Part shown: positions 48,247 to 60,462 of the stretch, one piece after another
Position numbering within the stretch: the stretch's first letter is position 1
How the letters are laid out: every line of letters begins with the position of its first letter
From: Castor canadensis
Lineage: Eukaryota; Chordata; Mammalia; Rodentia; Castoridae
Reading direction: 5' to 3'
NCBI RefSeq assembly: GCF_047511655.1
Contig: NC_133389.1
Coordinates: 151,667,973-151,731,972 of the forward strand
DNA length: 64,000 nt
Notes under the pieces: model-generated
The model's input: the letters and a program-made list of their open reading frames with translations, nothing else
What the model was told of the DNA's origin: nothing
Databases searched by the model: none
Program-made: the position numbers and the translations under genes

Positions 48247-51186
48247 CTTCATGAGAAAGAAAATGTATGGGTTGCACAAACTTAATGAGACAAAGAAATG
48301 ACACGCAGTTTGTTGTGCGGTCATATCCAGTTGTGAAGCTATTTATAAAAAATATTAGGTAAAATAAATGTCCCCCTTTTTTTGTTTTTCAGGTTTGTGT
48401 GTGTGTGTGTGTGTGTGTTGTTGTTGTTGTTGTTTTGAGACAGTTTCTCTATGTAGCCCAAGCTGGAATTTGTGATTCCTCCTGCCTCAGCCTCTGACTG
48501 CTGGGGTTACAGGTGTGTACCACAAAGCCCAGGTAACTGGCATCTATTTTAAACTACAAAACTTATATTTCAGCCTTTAGTCTTTTTCTCAATGTCTCTC
48601 TGGTCAATTTTGTAAAGTTTAGTAATAATTTGTAGATAGATTACTCCCCTCTACTTCCCAGGATTGTACTCCATAATCTATACACTTGAGGCTCTCAACG
48701 ATATACAGCATAAAATCAAAGAAAAATTACCATTTTAAATAAAACTTAAACATAAATTTCAAATGAGCATTATTCTGATTAAGAATGACATTATTTTGCA
48801 GACACAAAATGGTCACCTTTAACATGAGGATGGTATGACCTAGTTCTATTGATCTAGGCATACCGAAATTATCCTTGGCTTTATGATGACTTTACCTATA
48901 ACATCTGCTCTACTGCTGTGAATTGTACATTCAGAGAAGGTCATGTGGCCTTCACTTGTCACTAGTGCATTAAATCATTGCTATTGTCTTATTTGTCCAT
49001 GATGATTATAAGTACTTGTTTCCAATGCAATCTTAAACACATATAAATTCAAGCATTGAAAACTTGTGACAATACTCCTTTACAGGGTGACCATATACAT
49101 GATCCAGAAATTATTAATTTGCTTAGACTTCCACAAAAGTAAGAACACAATTTTAAATACCCCAGAGACTCAGAGAATACATCCATGGAACCCACTATCC
49201 AAAAGGCAAACAGGAGAAGCAGACTTTCATAGTTACTGAATAAACATGAAGATAAAGGTAGCAAGAGATAAAGGATAATATAAAGACATCTCATTCTTGC
49301 TTTGGCAACACATGATAATATTGGAACAGTGTGGAGGTTAACAGTGGACCCTGTGCAAGGATGGCATGCAAATTTGTGAAGCAAAATTTCAATTTGCAAC
49401 ATGAAATCTGGTTATTGGTTTCACAACAATGTAAATATACTCAACATTATTGACCTGTGCACTTAAAAATGATTAAGATGGTAGGTTTTACATTATGTTC
49501 TTCTACACACACACCCCCACATGCACAAAAAAGTGGCTGTAATATCTGGGTCTGGGTGATGATTATCTTGGCACATACATATAAAAATTCACTGAGCTGT
49601 ACACTTAAGATTTATATGCCTTACAGAGTCATGTTATGATTCAAAATACCTAAAGTGAATTTAATGTAAACACACACACAGGAAAAAAAATCTCCTAGAA
49701 TGAATTCACTTACCCATTCTAGCTTGGCTCCTCTATTGTTATCATTATCAGTAATAAACATTTTTGTGAGATATCTTATATTACAAGTGAGATATATTCA
49801 CTAGAGTATTTTAAATGTTCAAGTAAAAATAAGGAATCTTTAAAATACAAATAGGTTCATACAACCAATTTTTGTTTGGCTTTGCAAACTTGACTTGAGG
49901 ATTTTTATTTTTAAAATAGACCCCTCACCCCCAAAAAAAGAAAAAATTAAACATCATAACATCTATTAAGCTTTTTAAATGTATATAAGTGATGACCAGC
50001 AAAAAATAATAAATTATGAGCAGATTACTCATCATAAAGAAAAATTGCATTCTCTAAGGATCGTGTGAAAATAGTACAGTGAATTTTGGTTTCTTTAATC
50101 AAACCACTGTATTGAGGGACTCCTGGTGAGAGGGTCAAAGAAGTGATGAGAAGGACAGTGAGATCTAAGGTTCTCAGCCCAACCCCACCTGACCTCAGTT
50201 TCCCCAGCTGGGCATCCCTGAAAGTACTACAATGATTTTTTTTTTTACTTGATCTACCTTGAACTTCATGTCCACAAAGTATTCAGTGAGAATCTTGGCA
50301 TTTTTCCGAGATTGTTTCATACAACTCATGTTAGATGGCTTTATAAATATGACATAGGGCTTCAGTTCATGAGTTCGGACCACCTGAATATCCTACACAG
50401 AAAAATTGAATGCACATTTAAAAACAGAAGTAGTAACTTCCTAGAGTCACCATGAATATTCTCAAAATTTCTAAGACCAAAATAAGTAATTATGTTTAGC
50501 TAGAGTATAGGCCTCATGTGTGCTCCCCCACCGCCCCCCACAGTCCTCAATTCTGAAAGAATAAACCTTTTAATAATAAAAAAGTAGGTTCTTGAATAAA
50601 AACTAAGGTCAAATCCTGGCTCTTCCTCTTTCTAGCTATGACTAGCTATTAAAATCTTACTAGTTGAGTGAGTTCTATACATGATAGAATCTTACTTACT
50701 GAGAGTACAATCCTATACATGATTTCATATGACAAAAGCAAAGATAGAAACTCAAGATGGACAGACTCTGTTGCACTCTCACTTCCCTTTCCTTCTGCCA
50801 TCACCTCACATTGGGTACCTCTGCCATTTTCACATCAGCTTTGACCAAGGAAAAACAAATCTCTCTTCTCCTAATTCTCTTTATCACACAAACTATATTT
50901 TTAAGTGAATAAAGAAAATACAAGGCTCAGTACCAGTGGCTTATACCTGTAATCCTAGCTACTCAGGAGGCAGAGATCAGGCAAATAGTTTTTGAGGCCA
51001 TATCTTGAAAATAATATAAAACAGGGCAGGTGGAGTGTCTCAAGAGGTAGAGTGTCCATCTGACAAGTGCAAAGCCCTGAGCTCAAACCCCAGTACTGCA
51101 AAAACGAAATAGATAGATGATAGATAGATAGATAGATGATAGACAGATAGATAGATAATTGATGATAGGTAGGTAGATAGATAGAT

Positions 51187-51237
<51 letters not shown>

Positions 51238-52255
51238 AAAACCAGGTCTACACATTGCATGTTCTTGACCTTACTTTAACTTGTTCACCCCTGCTTGGTT
51301 CTACATATGGTCTCAGGTAAGTAACACAGACATAACATGGGAACTTCATCTTCTTGTGGAAAACAATGTAGTATTCCCTCCACAAGAAGTTACCTTGACA
51401 TGTTTGCAATCAAGGTCAAGAGGAAAGATTCTAACTTTTCTTTATGGCCACCCCCTAGTTCTGTTTTTGTATCTGCAAAATAACTGAAAACAAGATGCTA
51501 GCAATTGACACTTCAAGTCACAACCTGGCCCTTAGATATGAGAAGGGGTCTTATTCTTTAAAAGCTAACAGAATAGAATGTCTTAAGCTATAGCCTGCAG
51601 CATGTGACAACATAGGATGGCATGCATTCAAGACTTTGGAGAGATGAGAAATATTCCACCCTGGACCTACCTGGGGCTCCAAGTCCATGATGCAGATCTT
51701 TCCTTCATCAAGGACTGCATGAACAGCATCCACACTAGTGCCGTACAGATGGCCTTTATACTCACCATATTCCAGCATCCTGCATGGGTAGGGCAAAGGA
51801 AGTGAGAACTCTTTCTACAAGAAAAATATTAGTTGTAGTAACATGAAGATAAACTCCAATAGAATTGAATATAAGTATGTAGACTTTGCTAGTACAAAAA
51901 GAACTAGTGATTATTCAGCAAGAGAAAAAAAAATATTCAGAGACCTAAGACTTTTCTACTTCTTCAAATCCTCTTAAACTTGCAACTCAGTTCTGCAACT
52001 TTGCAAACCCAATGAGTTGGTGTACTAATACACTGACATACCTTTTCTTACTTAACTCTTCAGAAACGAGGAATTTACCCTAGGAGCTTCGGATAATGCA
52101 TAAAAATGGAGATTCTATTTTGAATGTCAACCAGAGACAAAAATTGTCTTCTAAACCTTACCTGTGACTATGTATGAGGCTTTCAAATGTTTCCTTCGAC
52201 ACATAGTGATACTCACGCCCATTCATTTCATAACTCTTTGGGGAACGAGTAGTAT
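48055..52255 (-). CDS. MPP4: MPP4 (MAGUK p55 family member 4), last four coding exons
   Basis: MPP4 is a membrane-associated scaffold of photoreceptor synapses with L27, PDZ, SH3 and guanylate-kinase-like domains (family knowledge). The window holds only the C-terminal part of the GK domain: exons 52162-52255, 51671-51779, 50258-50392 and 48055-48246. They join in consistent phase (530 nt, ending in TAA). Conserved GK blocks: [49 protein letters not shown], and the end [15 protein letters not shown] ... [13 protein letters not shown]. The upstream GK exon with the P-loop-like segment was not found up to 64 kb, so the intron holding the young L1 probably spans from 52256 beyond the window. The gene is upstream of and parallel to TMEM237, as in human. 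Confidence 0.93.
48385..48535 (-). repeat. (GT)n followed by B1-like SINE
   Basis: (GT)n at 48395-48418, a GTT run, then 'ttttgagacagtttctctatgtagcccaagctgg' to 'ctggggttacaggtgtgtaccac'. Confidence 0.88.
49292..49395 (+). pseudogene. U6 snRNA pseudogene
   Basis: 'cttgctttggcaacacatgataatattggaac' and 'gaccctgtgcaaggatggcatgcaaatttgtgaagc' match U6 (GCTTCGGCAGCACATATAC..., CCCTGCGCAAGGATGACACGCAAATTCGTGAAGC) almost end to end, with many transitions. In the last MPP4 intron, opposite to the gene. No nearby snRNA promoter is recognised. Confidence 0.9.
49400..49680 (+). repeat. Old L1M 3'-UTR-like fragment
   Basis: 'gtaaatatactcaacattattgacctgtgcacttaaaaatgattaagatgg' matches the common end of old mammalian L1s. 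Short (CA) patches at 49505 and 49670. Confidence 0.5.
50258..50392 (-). CDS. MPP4: MPP4 GK-domain exon (-2)
   Basis: 135 nt, phase 0-0, acceptor GTGTAG|GATATT, donor TTCAAG|GTAGAT. Encodes [20 protein letters not shown] ... [12 protein letters not shown]. Confidence 0.94.
50925..51100 (+). repeat. Composite SINE, shortened
   Basis: 'gctcagtaccagtggcttatacctgtaatcctagctactcaggagg' to 'gggcaggtggagtgtctcaagaggtagag ... gagctcaaaccccagtactgc'. Confidence 0.88.
51107..51236. repeat. (GATA)n microsatellite
   Basis: Mostly pure ATAG units with a few GATG/GGTA interruptions. It grows from the tail of the SINE just before it. The Tyr/Leu/Ser-rich open frames here are translation artefacts. Confidence 0.95.
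51671..51779 (-). CDS. MPP4: MPP4 GK-domain exon (-3)
   Basis: 109 nt, acceptor CATGCAG|GATGCT, donor CCCCAG|GTAGGT. Encodes [20 protein letters not shown] then [13 protein letters not shown], the GMP-binding side of the GK fold. Confidence 0.94.
52162..52255 (-). CDS. MPP4: MPP4 GK-domain exon (-4)
   Basis: 94 nt, acceptor TTGATAG|ATACTACT, donor TCACAG|GTAAGG. Encodes [20 protein letters not shown] and [10 protein letters not shown]. Enters in phase 1. Confidence 0.93.
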
Positions 52256-52259
52256 CTAT

Positions 52260-53705
52260 CAAAAAAGGGAGTGAAAGATTCAGAATCTTCAAGATACTTT
52301 GATTTGTTACCAATACACATTTGGATAAAGACTTCCTATCAAAACAAATAAATGAATACACAAACAGGTAAATAAAATGCTAGAACCAAAAGGGAGGAAC
52401 CCTGAATTAACAATAAGTAGAAGTTCTCAGATCAAAATCAACCCACCTATAAACCTTTATTAATTTCTCATAGTGTGGAAAAGAACGTGTCAGGTATTAC
52501 ACCAGGATGTGAAACCCCTAAAGGAATACTTGCTATTACTTCAAAACAGGCAACAATGAGTTATATGTGAACCCTAACATGCCTATATGCTCACTTGTAG
52601 CAATGCCTACAATATCTTTTGTTTGATAGTGCATCTCAGATGATTTCATCTCATCCCCCACATTCCTAGCTAGGTGAAATAATGTTAGCTATAGTTTACT
52701 GATAAGTAACTGAAGCTTTTGGAGAGTAACTAACTTGCTCACATTCATAAGACTAATGAAAAGTGAAGCTGAAACTGGAACCTAGGAGTTCTGCCTCCTT
52801 CTAGACTAATATTTCCCACTACACCAAATCTGATTGAACCAGAGAAAGCCCATGATATTCTGCAGTCTTGCCCACCAGCATTAACATCCAAGTGGGTGTG
52901 GCAATTAGTTTTGGAGACTATTAAAATTTGGCCAATTCAGACCATTGTCCAAGTCTGAATTTAATCTGTTTCTTTAATGTGGCCATCTTGATTAAAGATT
53001 ACTTAAATATTACCTGAGAATATACAAGTTCATCAAATACCTGAAAGTGGTTTAGTCTGGTCATCTATTTTTTCAACTAACACATACTGAGTGCCTTCTT
53101 TGTTCCAGGGATCATGTTAGTTTCTTAGAACTCAAAGAATAATAATATACAGTTCTAACTCTGTACTCTACATGCTGCAAAGCTAGTCCCTTATTCTCTG
53201 CTACAACAAACTACCCTTATTCATTTAAAAAAATTCTTTTTTTGTTTTTCACAAAATTTAAGTATGAAATAGATCAACACCTGATGATACCAACAAATGG
53301 AAATGACTAAGTAGGAGCCTAAAATGGGCCCCAAATGATCAAAGAGTCTTCATGGGGCTCAAATAGCAAATGTCATCTTAGGGTCATTTTTATTTTTTCT
53401 TTATTAAAGCCTCTATTCATATCCTAAGAGTTCCTACAGTTTTGTCCCTTCTCTTAAAAGAGGTGGGGGTGTACCTAGTAAAAACAGCCTAAAGCTCCCA
53501 AATGATAGTGAATTATGTTAACATAAACCTGAAATGATCCCTTCTCCTTTACTTCTGTTGGACTGATATTTTATAAGGTAGGTTAAAGTCTGAAAATTGG
53601 TGCATAACCCAAAGTATCCATGTTAAGCTTAAAATTCTTCACTTCCCCAGAACCAAAAAAAAAAAAAGCAAAATCTTAACTGACTGAAGCAAAACCTGCA
53701 TTTTT
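52260..53705. other. MPP4 intron, nothing recognised
   Basis: AT-rich unique-looking intron sequence. The missing upstream GK exon was searched for by eye and not found. Confidence 0.4.
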
Positions 53706-53707
53706 AA

Positions 53708-53905
53708 ACCCTGGGTGAGGTGATTCAGGCCTTTAAACCCAGCACTGGGGAGGCCAAGGCAGGAGAATCATGAGTTCAAGGCCTCCCTGAGTTACATAGA
53801 GCAATCTTGTCTCAAAAAACCAAGGGTGGGGAAGGTAGCTCTGTGGCAGGCACTTGTCTAGCATGCACAAGTCCCTGGATTCAAAATCCCCCGCACCACA
53901 AAACA
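53708..53905 (+). repeat. B1 + ID composite SINE
   Basis: 'ctgggtgaggtgattcaggcctttaaacccagcactggggaggcc' then 'gggtggggaaggtagctctgtggcaggcacttgtctagcatgc'. Confidence 0.88.
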
Positions 53906-54171
53906 GACTACTTGATTTGAAAAGCAAAACTGGACAATTTTTTCTCTGTTTGAATGATGGCTATCTGTGCCCCTTAAAATTGTTCTATGTTCTGTAGGTA
54001 TTTACTTACATCAAGACTACTGAAAAATGATTATTTCTTATATAGTTTTTATCTTTGAAATTAACACCCATTCTTCCATATGTAATCAGCACTTTGGAAA
54101 GTACAGCCCGTGGGATGGGGTGATAAAGCCACACTGTTGGACTCCCATTGGCTTCTTTAAGACATGGCTTT

Positions 54172-54465
54172 CTTGAATTAACTTAGAAGGTAACACACAT
54201 GCACAGGAAATCAATGTGAGTCAACTCCCTGTATAGCTATCCTTATCTCAACTAGCAAAAACCCTTGGTCCTTCCTATTATTGCTTATACTCTCTCTTCA
54301 ACAAAATTAGAGATAAGGGCAAAATAGTTTCTGCCAGCTAGTGAGGGGGTAAGGGGGGTAAGGGAGGGGGCAGGGGGGAAAGGAAGGGGGTGGGGGGGAA
54401 GGGGGCAGAAATGACCCAAACATTGTATGCATATATGAATGAAATAAAATTAAAAAAAAAAAGAC
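54172..54465 (+). mobile_element. 5'-truncated young L1 3' end
   Basis: Sense-strand 3' UTR of the same L1 family as 56-63 kb: 'aacttagaaggtaacac', 'ttgctt atactctctcttcaac', then a polypurine G-rich run (54343-54410) and an A-run after 'aaataaaatt'. Mirror image of 56110-56410. Confidence 0.85.
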
Positions 54466-54934
54466 AAGGCCTCCTCTTGCCCTTAGATAAAAATCTAGCA
54501 ATTTCCATGAATCTTTGATCATTTTTAGATTTAACTTTGTAAAATCTACCATCATTCAGACTTAAGTAAGTAATTAAAATTCTATTCCCATGTAATAATC
54601 AGAATTATGAACTGCCTTTATATTTTGGGCTTCTCTTCTACAGGTGCTCAGACTTGCTGTACACAGGGAAGCCTACAATTAGAGAAGCTAGAGGTTGGGA
54701 GAGGGAATATAATTCACTTCTTGTTCCTTTCATCCATTCCTACTGCTCCTTTATCAGTTTTGTCTCCCCAAGGCTAGAGTACAGGGGAAAGAAGAAAGCA
54801 GGGCAGAAAAGTTCTGACTTGGTCGATACCTAGGAGACTGTTGCCTTCTTTAGATTTAAGAGATGTTCAAATCTGGCTTTCTCTCCTAAATGATAGGTTT
54901 TTGGTTTTGTTGTTGTTATTTATCTGTTTTAGGT

Positions 54935-55012
54935 GGTACTGGGGGTTGAACTCAGGGCCTTGAGTTTGTTAGGTAGGCACTCTACCACTTGAGCCACATC
55001 CTAGTCCTTTGT
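54935..55012 (-). repeat. tRNA/ID-like SINE
   Basis: 'ggtactgggggttgaactcagggccttgagtttgttaggtaggcactctaccacttgagccacatcc'. Confidence 0.92.
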
Positions 55013-55033
55013 GCATCTGTGTGCTTTGTGTGC

Positions 55034-55036
<3 letters not shown>

Positions 55037-55081
<45 letters not shown>
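55037..55081. repeat. (GT)n microsatellite
   Basis: More than 20 GT units between two reverse SINEs. Confidence 0.95.
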
Positions 55082-55084
55082 GTT

Positions 55085-55375
55085 TTGTTTTTGGTATGAC
55101 TGGAGTTTGAACTCACAGCTTCATGCTTGCAAAGTAGGCACTTGAAAAGCAGGCACTCTACCAATTGAGCAATACCTCTGGGCCTCCTTGGTTATTTTTG
55201 AGATTTTGTGCTTCTCCCAATAGTTAAGATGATAATCACACACCTCCATGCCCAGCCATTTGTTGAGATGGGATTTCATGAAGTTTTTTTTGCCTCAGTT
55301 GGCCTAGACCTGTGACTTTCCTGATTTTTGCCTCCCAAGTAGCTAGGATTACAGGCTTGAGCCACTGTGCCTGGC
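55085..55375 (-). repeat. Composite SINE, reverse
   Basis: 'ttggtatgactggagtttgaactcacagcttcatgcttgc', then 'gttgagatgggatttcatg' and 'ctcccaagtagctaggattacaggcttgagccactgtgcctggcc'. The tRNA-like half has a short internal duplication of 'aggcac(t)'. Confidence 0.88.
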
Positions 55376-56080
55376 CTACATTGGGTTATTTTGCAAACAC
55401 TGAACCATTTGCAAGTACTGAACCACCACCACCACCAACTGGTTCTCTCTAATCCAGTCTCTATTCCGGTAGACCTTTATGATTCCTTCCATACCCAGAT
55501 GTACTTTGGGGTCCACTTTGGTCTCTTTCTACTGAGGCTTCATCTTGGGCAGGTGCTAAAATAACCCCAGGCTGACTTTCTCCCACACAATCTGCCCAGA
55601 TTTGGTCCTGGGGAGACATGGAAATTGCTTGCTGTGACAGACTCCACAAGAGCAGCTACTTTCCAAACTTCACAGAAACTCTTGCTCTCTAAATTTTTCT
55701 GGTATAATGTTGACATCAGTCTTCTGTGTCCCCCAAATGCAGGGAGCACACATGAAGCTCTCTAGTTTCTCAAAGTTGCTCCGTCTTGCCTTGAAGAGAC
55801 GGCAAAGCACCCATGCCCACATGCTCTTCCCACCCCATTGGCTCAGAAGTCATCCCACAGCATGGCTTCCTCCAATAAAAACCTCCTTGAAAATCCTCTT
55901 TTAATCTCACTTTCATACCCCTGATGTGAGAGAGGACCTTAACTGGTTCCCGAATTTTCTTCATTTAAATATTTTTATCTTAGTGCCTCATTCAAAACTT
56001 GAACCCTTTTTACACATTCTTAGAGACTATGCTTTATTATAAACCTTCCATCTTCTTGAAATCAAGAATTCTATCTTAAG
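55376..56080. other. MPP4 intron, unassigned segment
   Basis: Moderate-GC stretch with long-ish frames on both strands (for example minus 55540-55749) but no domain, splice sites or repeat family that I can name. Could be an unrecognised LTR. Confidence 0.3.
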
Positions 56081-56598
56081 TCCTTATCTCCTTTTCTTTC
56101 TTTTTTTTTTTCATTTTTCTTTTATTATTCATATGTGCATACAAGGCTTGGTTCATTTCTCCCCCATGCCCCCACCCCCTCCCTTACCACCCACTCCACG
56201 CCCTCCCGCTCCCCCCCCCCTCAATACCCAGCAGAAACTATTTTGCCCTTATCTCTAATTTTGTTGTAGAGAGAGTATAAGCAATAATAGGAAGGAACAA
56301 GGGTTTTTGCTGGTTGAGATAAGGATAGCTATACAGGGCATTGACTCACATTGATTTCCTGTGCGTGGGTGTTACCTTCTAGGTTAATTCTTTTTGATCT
56401 AACCTTTTCTCTAGTTCCTGGTCCCCTTTTCCTATTGGCCTCAGTTGCTTTAAGGTATCTGCTTTAGTTTCTCTGCATTAAGGGCAACAAATACTAGCTA
56501 GTTTTTTTGGTGTCTTACCTATCCTCACCCCTCCCTTGTGTGCTCTCGCTTTTATCATGTGCTCATAGTCCAATCCCCTTGTTGTGTTTGCCCTTGAT

Positions 56599-59500
56599 CT
56601 AATGTCCACATATGAGGGAGAACATACGACTTTTGGTCTTTTGGGCCAGGCTAACCTCACTCAGAATGATGTTCTCCAATTCCATCCATTTACCAGCGAA
56701 TGATAACATTTCATTCTTCATGGCTGCATAAAATTCCATTGTGTATAGATACCACATTTTCTTAATCCATTCGTCAGTGCTGGGGCATCTTGGCTGTTTC
56801 CATAACTTGGCTATTGTGAATAGTGCCGCAATAAACATGGATGTGCAGGTGCCTCTGGAGTAACAGTCTTTTGGGTATATCCCCAAGAGTGGTATTGCTG
56901 GATCAAATGGTAGATCGATGTCCATCTTTTTAAGTAGCCTCCAAATTTTTTTCCAGAGTAGTTGTACTAGTCTACATTCCCACCAACAGTGTAAGAGGGT
57001 TCCTTTTTCCCCGCATCCTCGCCAACACCTGTTGTTGGTGGTGTTGCTGATGATGGCTATTCTAACAGGGGTGAGGTGGAATCTTAGTGTGGTTTTAATT
57101 TGCATTTCCTTTATTGCTAGAGATGGTGAGCATTTTTTCATGAGTTTTCTGGCCATTTGAATTTCTTCTTTTGAGAAAGTTCTGTTTAGTTCACATGCCC
57201 ATTTCTTTATTGGTTCATTAGTTTTGGGAGAATTTAGTTTTTTAAGTTCCCTGTATATTCTAGTTATCAGTCCTTTGTCTGATGTATAATTGGCAAATAT
57301 TTTCTCCCACTCTGTGGGTGTTCTCTTCAGTTTAGAGACCATTTCTTTTGATGAACAGAAGCTTTTTAGTTTTATGAGGTCCCATTTATCTATGCTATCT
57401 CTTAGTTGCTGTGCTGCTGGGGTTTTGTTGAGAAAGTTCTTACCTATACCTACTAACTCCAGAGTATTTCCTACTCTTTCTTGTATCAACTTAAGAGTTT
57501 GGGGCCTGATATTATCTCCTTGATCCATTTTGAGTTAATCTTGGTATAGGGTGATATACATGGATCTAGTTTCAGTTTTTTGCAGACTGCCAACCAGTTT
57601 TCCCAGTAGTTTTTGTTGAAGAGGCTGCTATTTCTCCATTGTATATTTTTAGCTCCTTTGTCAAAGATAAGTTGCTCATAGTTGTGTGGCTTCATATCTG
57701 GATCCTCTATTCTGTTCCACTGGTCTTCATGTCTGTTTTTGTGCCAGTACCATGCTGTTTTTATTGTTATTGCTTTGTAATATAGTTTGAAGTCAGGTAT
57801 TGTGATACCTCCTGCATTGTTCTTTTGACTAAGTATTGCCTTGGCTATTCGTGGCCTCTTGTGTTTCCATATAAATTTCACAGTAGATTTTTCAATCTCT
57901 TTAATGAATGTCATTGGAATTTTGATGGGAATTGCATTAAACATGTAGATTACTTTGGGGAGTATCGACATTTTTACTATGTTGATTCTACCAATCCATG
58001 AGCATGGGAGATCTCTCCACTTTCTATAGTCTTCCTCAATCTCTTTCTTCAGAAGTGTATAGTTTTCCTTGTAGAGGTCTTTCACATCTTTTGTTAGATT
58101 TACACCTAGGTATTTGATTTTGTTTGAGGCTATTGTAAATGGAATTGTTTTCATACATTCTTTTTCCGTTTGCTCATTGTCAGTGTATAGAAATGCTAAT
58201 GATTTTTCTATGTTGATTTTATATCCTGCTACCTTGCTATAGCTATTGATGATGTCTAGAAGCTTCTGAGTAGAGTTTTTTGGGTCTTTAAGGTATAGGA
58301 TCATGTCGTCTGCAAATAGGGATATTTTGACAGTTTCTTTACCTATTTGTATTCCTTTTATTCCTTCTTCTTGCCTAATTGCTCTGGCTAGGAATTCCAG
58401 TACTATGTTGAATAGGAGTGGAGATAGTGGGCATCCTTGTCTGGTTCCTGATTTTAGAGGGAATGGTTTTAATTTTTCTCCATTAAGTATAATGCTGGCT
58501 GTAGGTTTGTCATATATAGCTTTTATAAGGTTGAGGAACTTTCCTTCTATTCCTAGTTTTCTTAGAGCTTTTATCATGAAATGATGTTGGATCTTATCAA
58601 AGGCTTTTTCTGCATCTATTGAGATGATCAAGTGGTTTTTGTCTTTGCTTCTGTTAATGTGGTTTATTACGTTTATTGATTTTCGTATGTTGAACCACCC
58701 CTGCATCCCTGGGATGAAGCCTACCTGGTCGTAGTGAATAATCTTTTTGATGTGTTGCTGAATTCGATTTGCCATTATTTTGTTGAGGATTTTTGCATCA
58801 ATGTTCATTAAGGACATTGGCCTATAGCTCTCCTTTTTGGAGGTGTCTTTGCCTGGTTTTGGGATAAGTGTAATACTGGCTTCATAAAATGTATTTGGCA
58901 GTTTTCCTTCCCTTTCTATTTCGTGGAACAGTTTAAGGAGGGTTGGTATCAGTTCTTCTTTAAAGGTCTGATAGAATTCAGCAGAGAATCCATCAGGTCC
59001 TGGACTTTTCTTTTTGGGGAGACTCTTGATTGCTGCTTCAATTTCATTTTGTGTTATAGGTCTATTCAGGTGATTAATTTCCTCTTGGTTCACTTTTGGA
59101 TGATCATATGTATCTAGAAATCTGTCCATTTCTTTTAGATTTTCAAATTTATTTGAATATAGGTTCTCAAAGTAGTCTCTGATGATTTCCTGGACTTCCA
59201 TGGTGTTTGTTGTTATCTCCCCTTTTGCATTCCTGATTCTACTAATTTGGGTTTTTTCTCTCCTCATTTTAGTCAGGTTTGCCAGGGGTCTGTCGATCTT
59301 GTTTATTTTTTCAAAGAACCAACTTTTTGTTTCATTAATTCTTTGTATGGTTTTTTTGGTTTCTATTTCGTTGATTTCAGCTCTTATTTTTATTATTTCT
59401 CTCCTTCTATTTGTTTTGGGATTTTCTTGTTCTTGTTTTTCTAGGAGTTTGAGATGTATCATTAGGTCATTGATTTGGGATCTTTCAATCTTTTTAATAT

Positions 59501-60412
59501 ATGCACTCATGGCTATAAACTTTCCTCTCAAGACTGCCTTAGCTGTGTCCCATAGGTTCCGGTAGGTTGTGTTTTCATTTTCATTGACTTCCAGGAACTT
59601 TTTAATTTCCTCTTTTATTGCATCGATGATCCATTCTTCATTAAGTAATGAGTTATTTAGTTTCCAGCTGTTTGCATGTTTTTTGTCTTTACTTTTGTTG
59701 TTGAGTTCTACTTTTACTGCATTGTGGTCAGATAGTATGCATGGTATAATTTCTATTTTCTTATATTTGCTGAGGCTTGCTTTGTGCCCTAGGATATGAT
59801 CTATTTTGGAGAAGGTTCCATGGGCTGCTGAGAAGAATGTATATTGTGTAGAGGTTGGATGAAATGTTCTGTAGACATCTACTAGGTCCATTTGATCTAT
59901 TGCATATTTTAGATCTTGGATTTCTTTATTGAGTTTTTGTTTGGATGACCTATCTATTGATGATAATGGAGTGTTAAAGTCTCCCACAACCACTGTGTTG
60001 GCGTTTATGTATGCTTTTAGGTCTTTCAGGGTATGTTTGATGAAATTGGGTGTGTTGACATTGGGTGCGTACAGGTTGATGATTATTATTTCCTTTTGGT
60101 CTATTTCCCCTTTTATTAGTATGGAATGTCCTTCTTTATCTCGTTTGATCAATGTAGCTTTGAAGTCTACTTTGTCAGAGATAAGTATTGCTACTCCTGC
60201 TTGTTTTCGGGGGCCATTGGCTTGGTAAATCTTCTTCCAGCCTTTCATCCTAAGCATATGCTTATTTCTGTCAGTGAGATGAGTCTCCTGTAAGCAACAA
60301 ATTGTTGGATCTTTTTTTTAATCCATTTTGTCAAATGGTGTCTTTTGATGGGTGAATTAAGTCCATTAACATTAAGTGTTAGTACTGATAGGTATGTGGT
60401 GATTCCTGCCAT
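56599..60412 (-). pseudogene. L1 ORF2 (endonuclease-reverse transcriptase), two frameshifts
   Basis: ORF2p nicks DNA and primes reverse transcription at the target. The frame starts at the ATG at 60410-60412 ([20 protein letters not shown]) 50 nt after ORF1. It shifts at an A-run near 60310, runs open for 923 codons (60257-57486), and shifts again near 57514 into the last 309 codons. Visible motifs: endonuclease [12 protein letters not shown] and [13 protein letters not shown] block with [43 protein letters not shown] and the catalytic [11 protein letters not shown]-terminal cysteine region CWRGCGEKGTLLHCWWEC. Total length fits about 1270 codons. As it stands it cannot make full ORF2p. Confidence 0.93.
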
Positions 60413-60462
60413 TTAGTTATCTTAGTTGTTTGAAGGTTTGATTGTGTGTACCTAACTTGATG

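Noticed and set aside
50955-51260. Tyr/Leu/Ser repeat peptide on the minus strand
   Set aside because: Translation of the (GATA)n microsatellite.
55540-55749. Minus-strand frame as a possible MPP4 exon
   Set aside because: No match to any MPP4 domain and no acceptor/donor pair in the right phase.
59182-59565. Hydrophobic plus-strand frames across 58-61.5 kb
   Set aside because: Antisense shadows of L1 ORF2 and ORF1.
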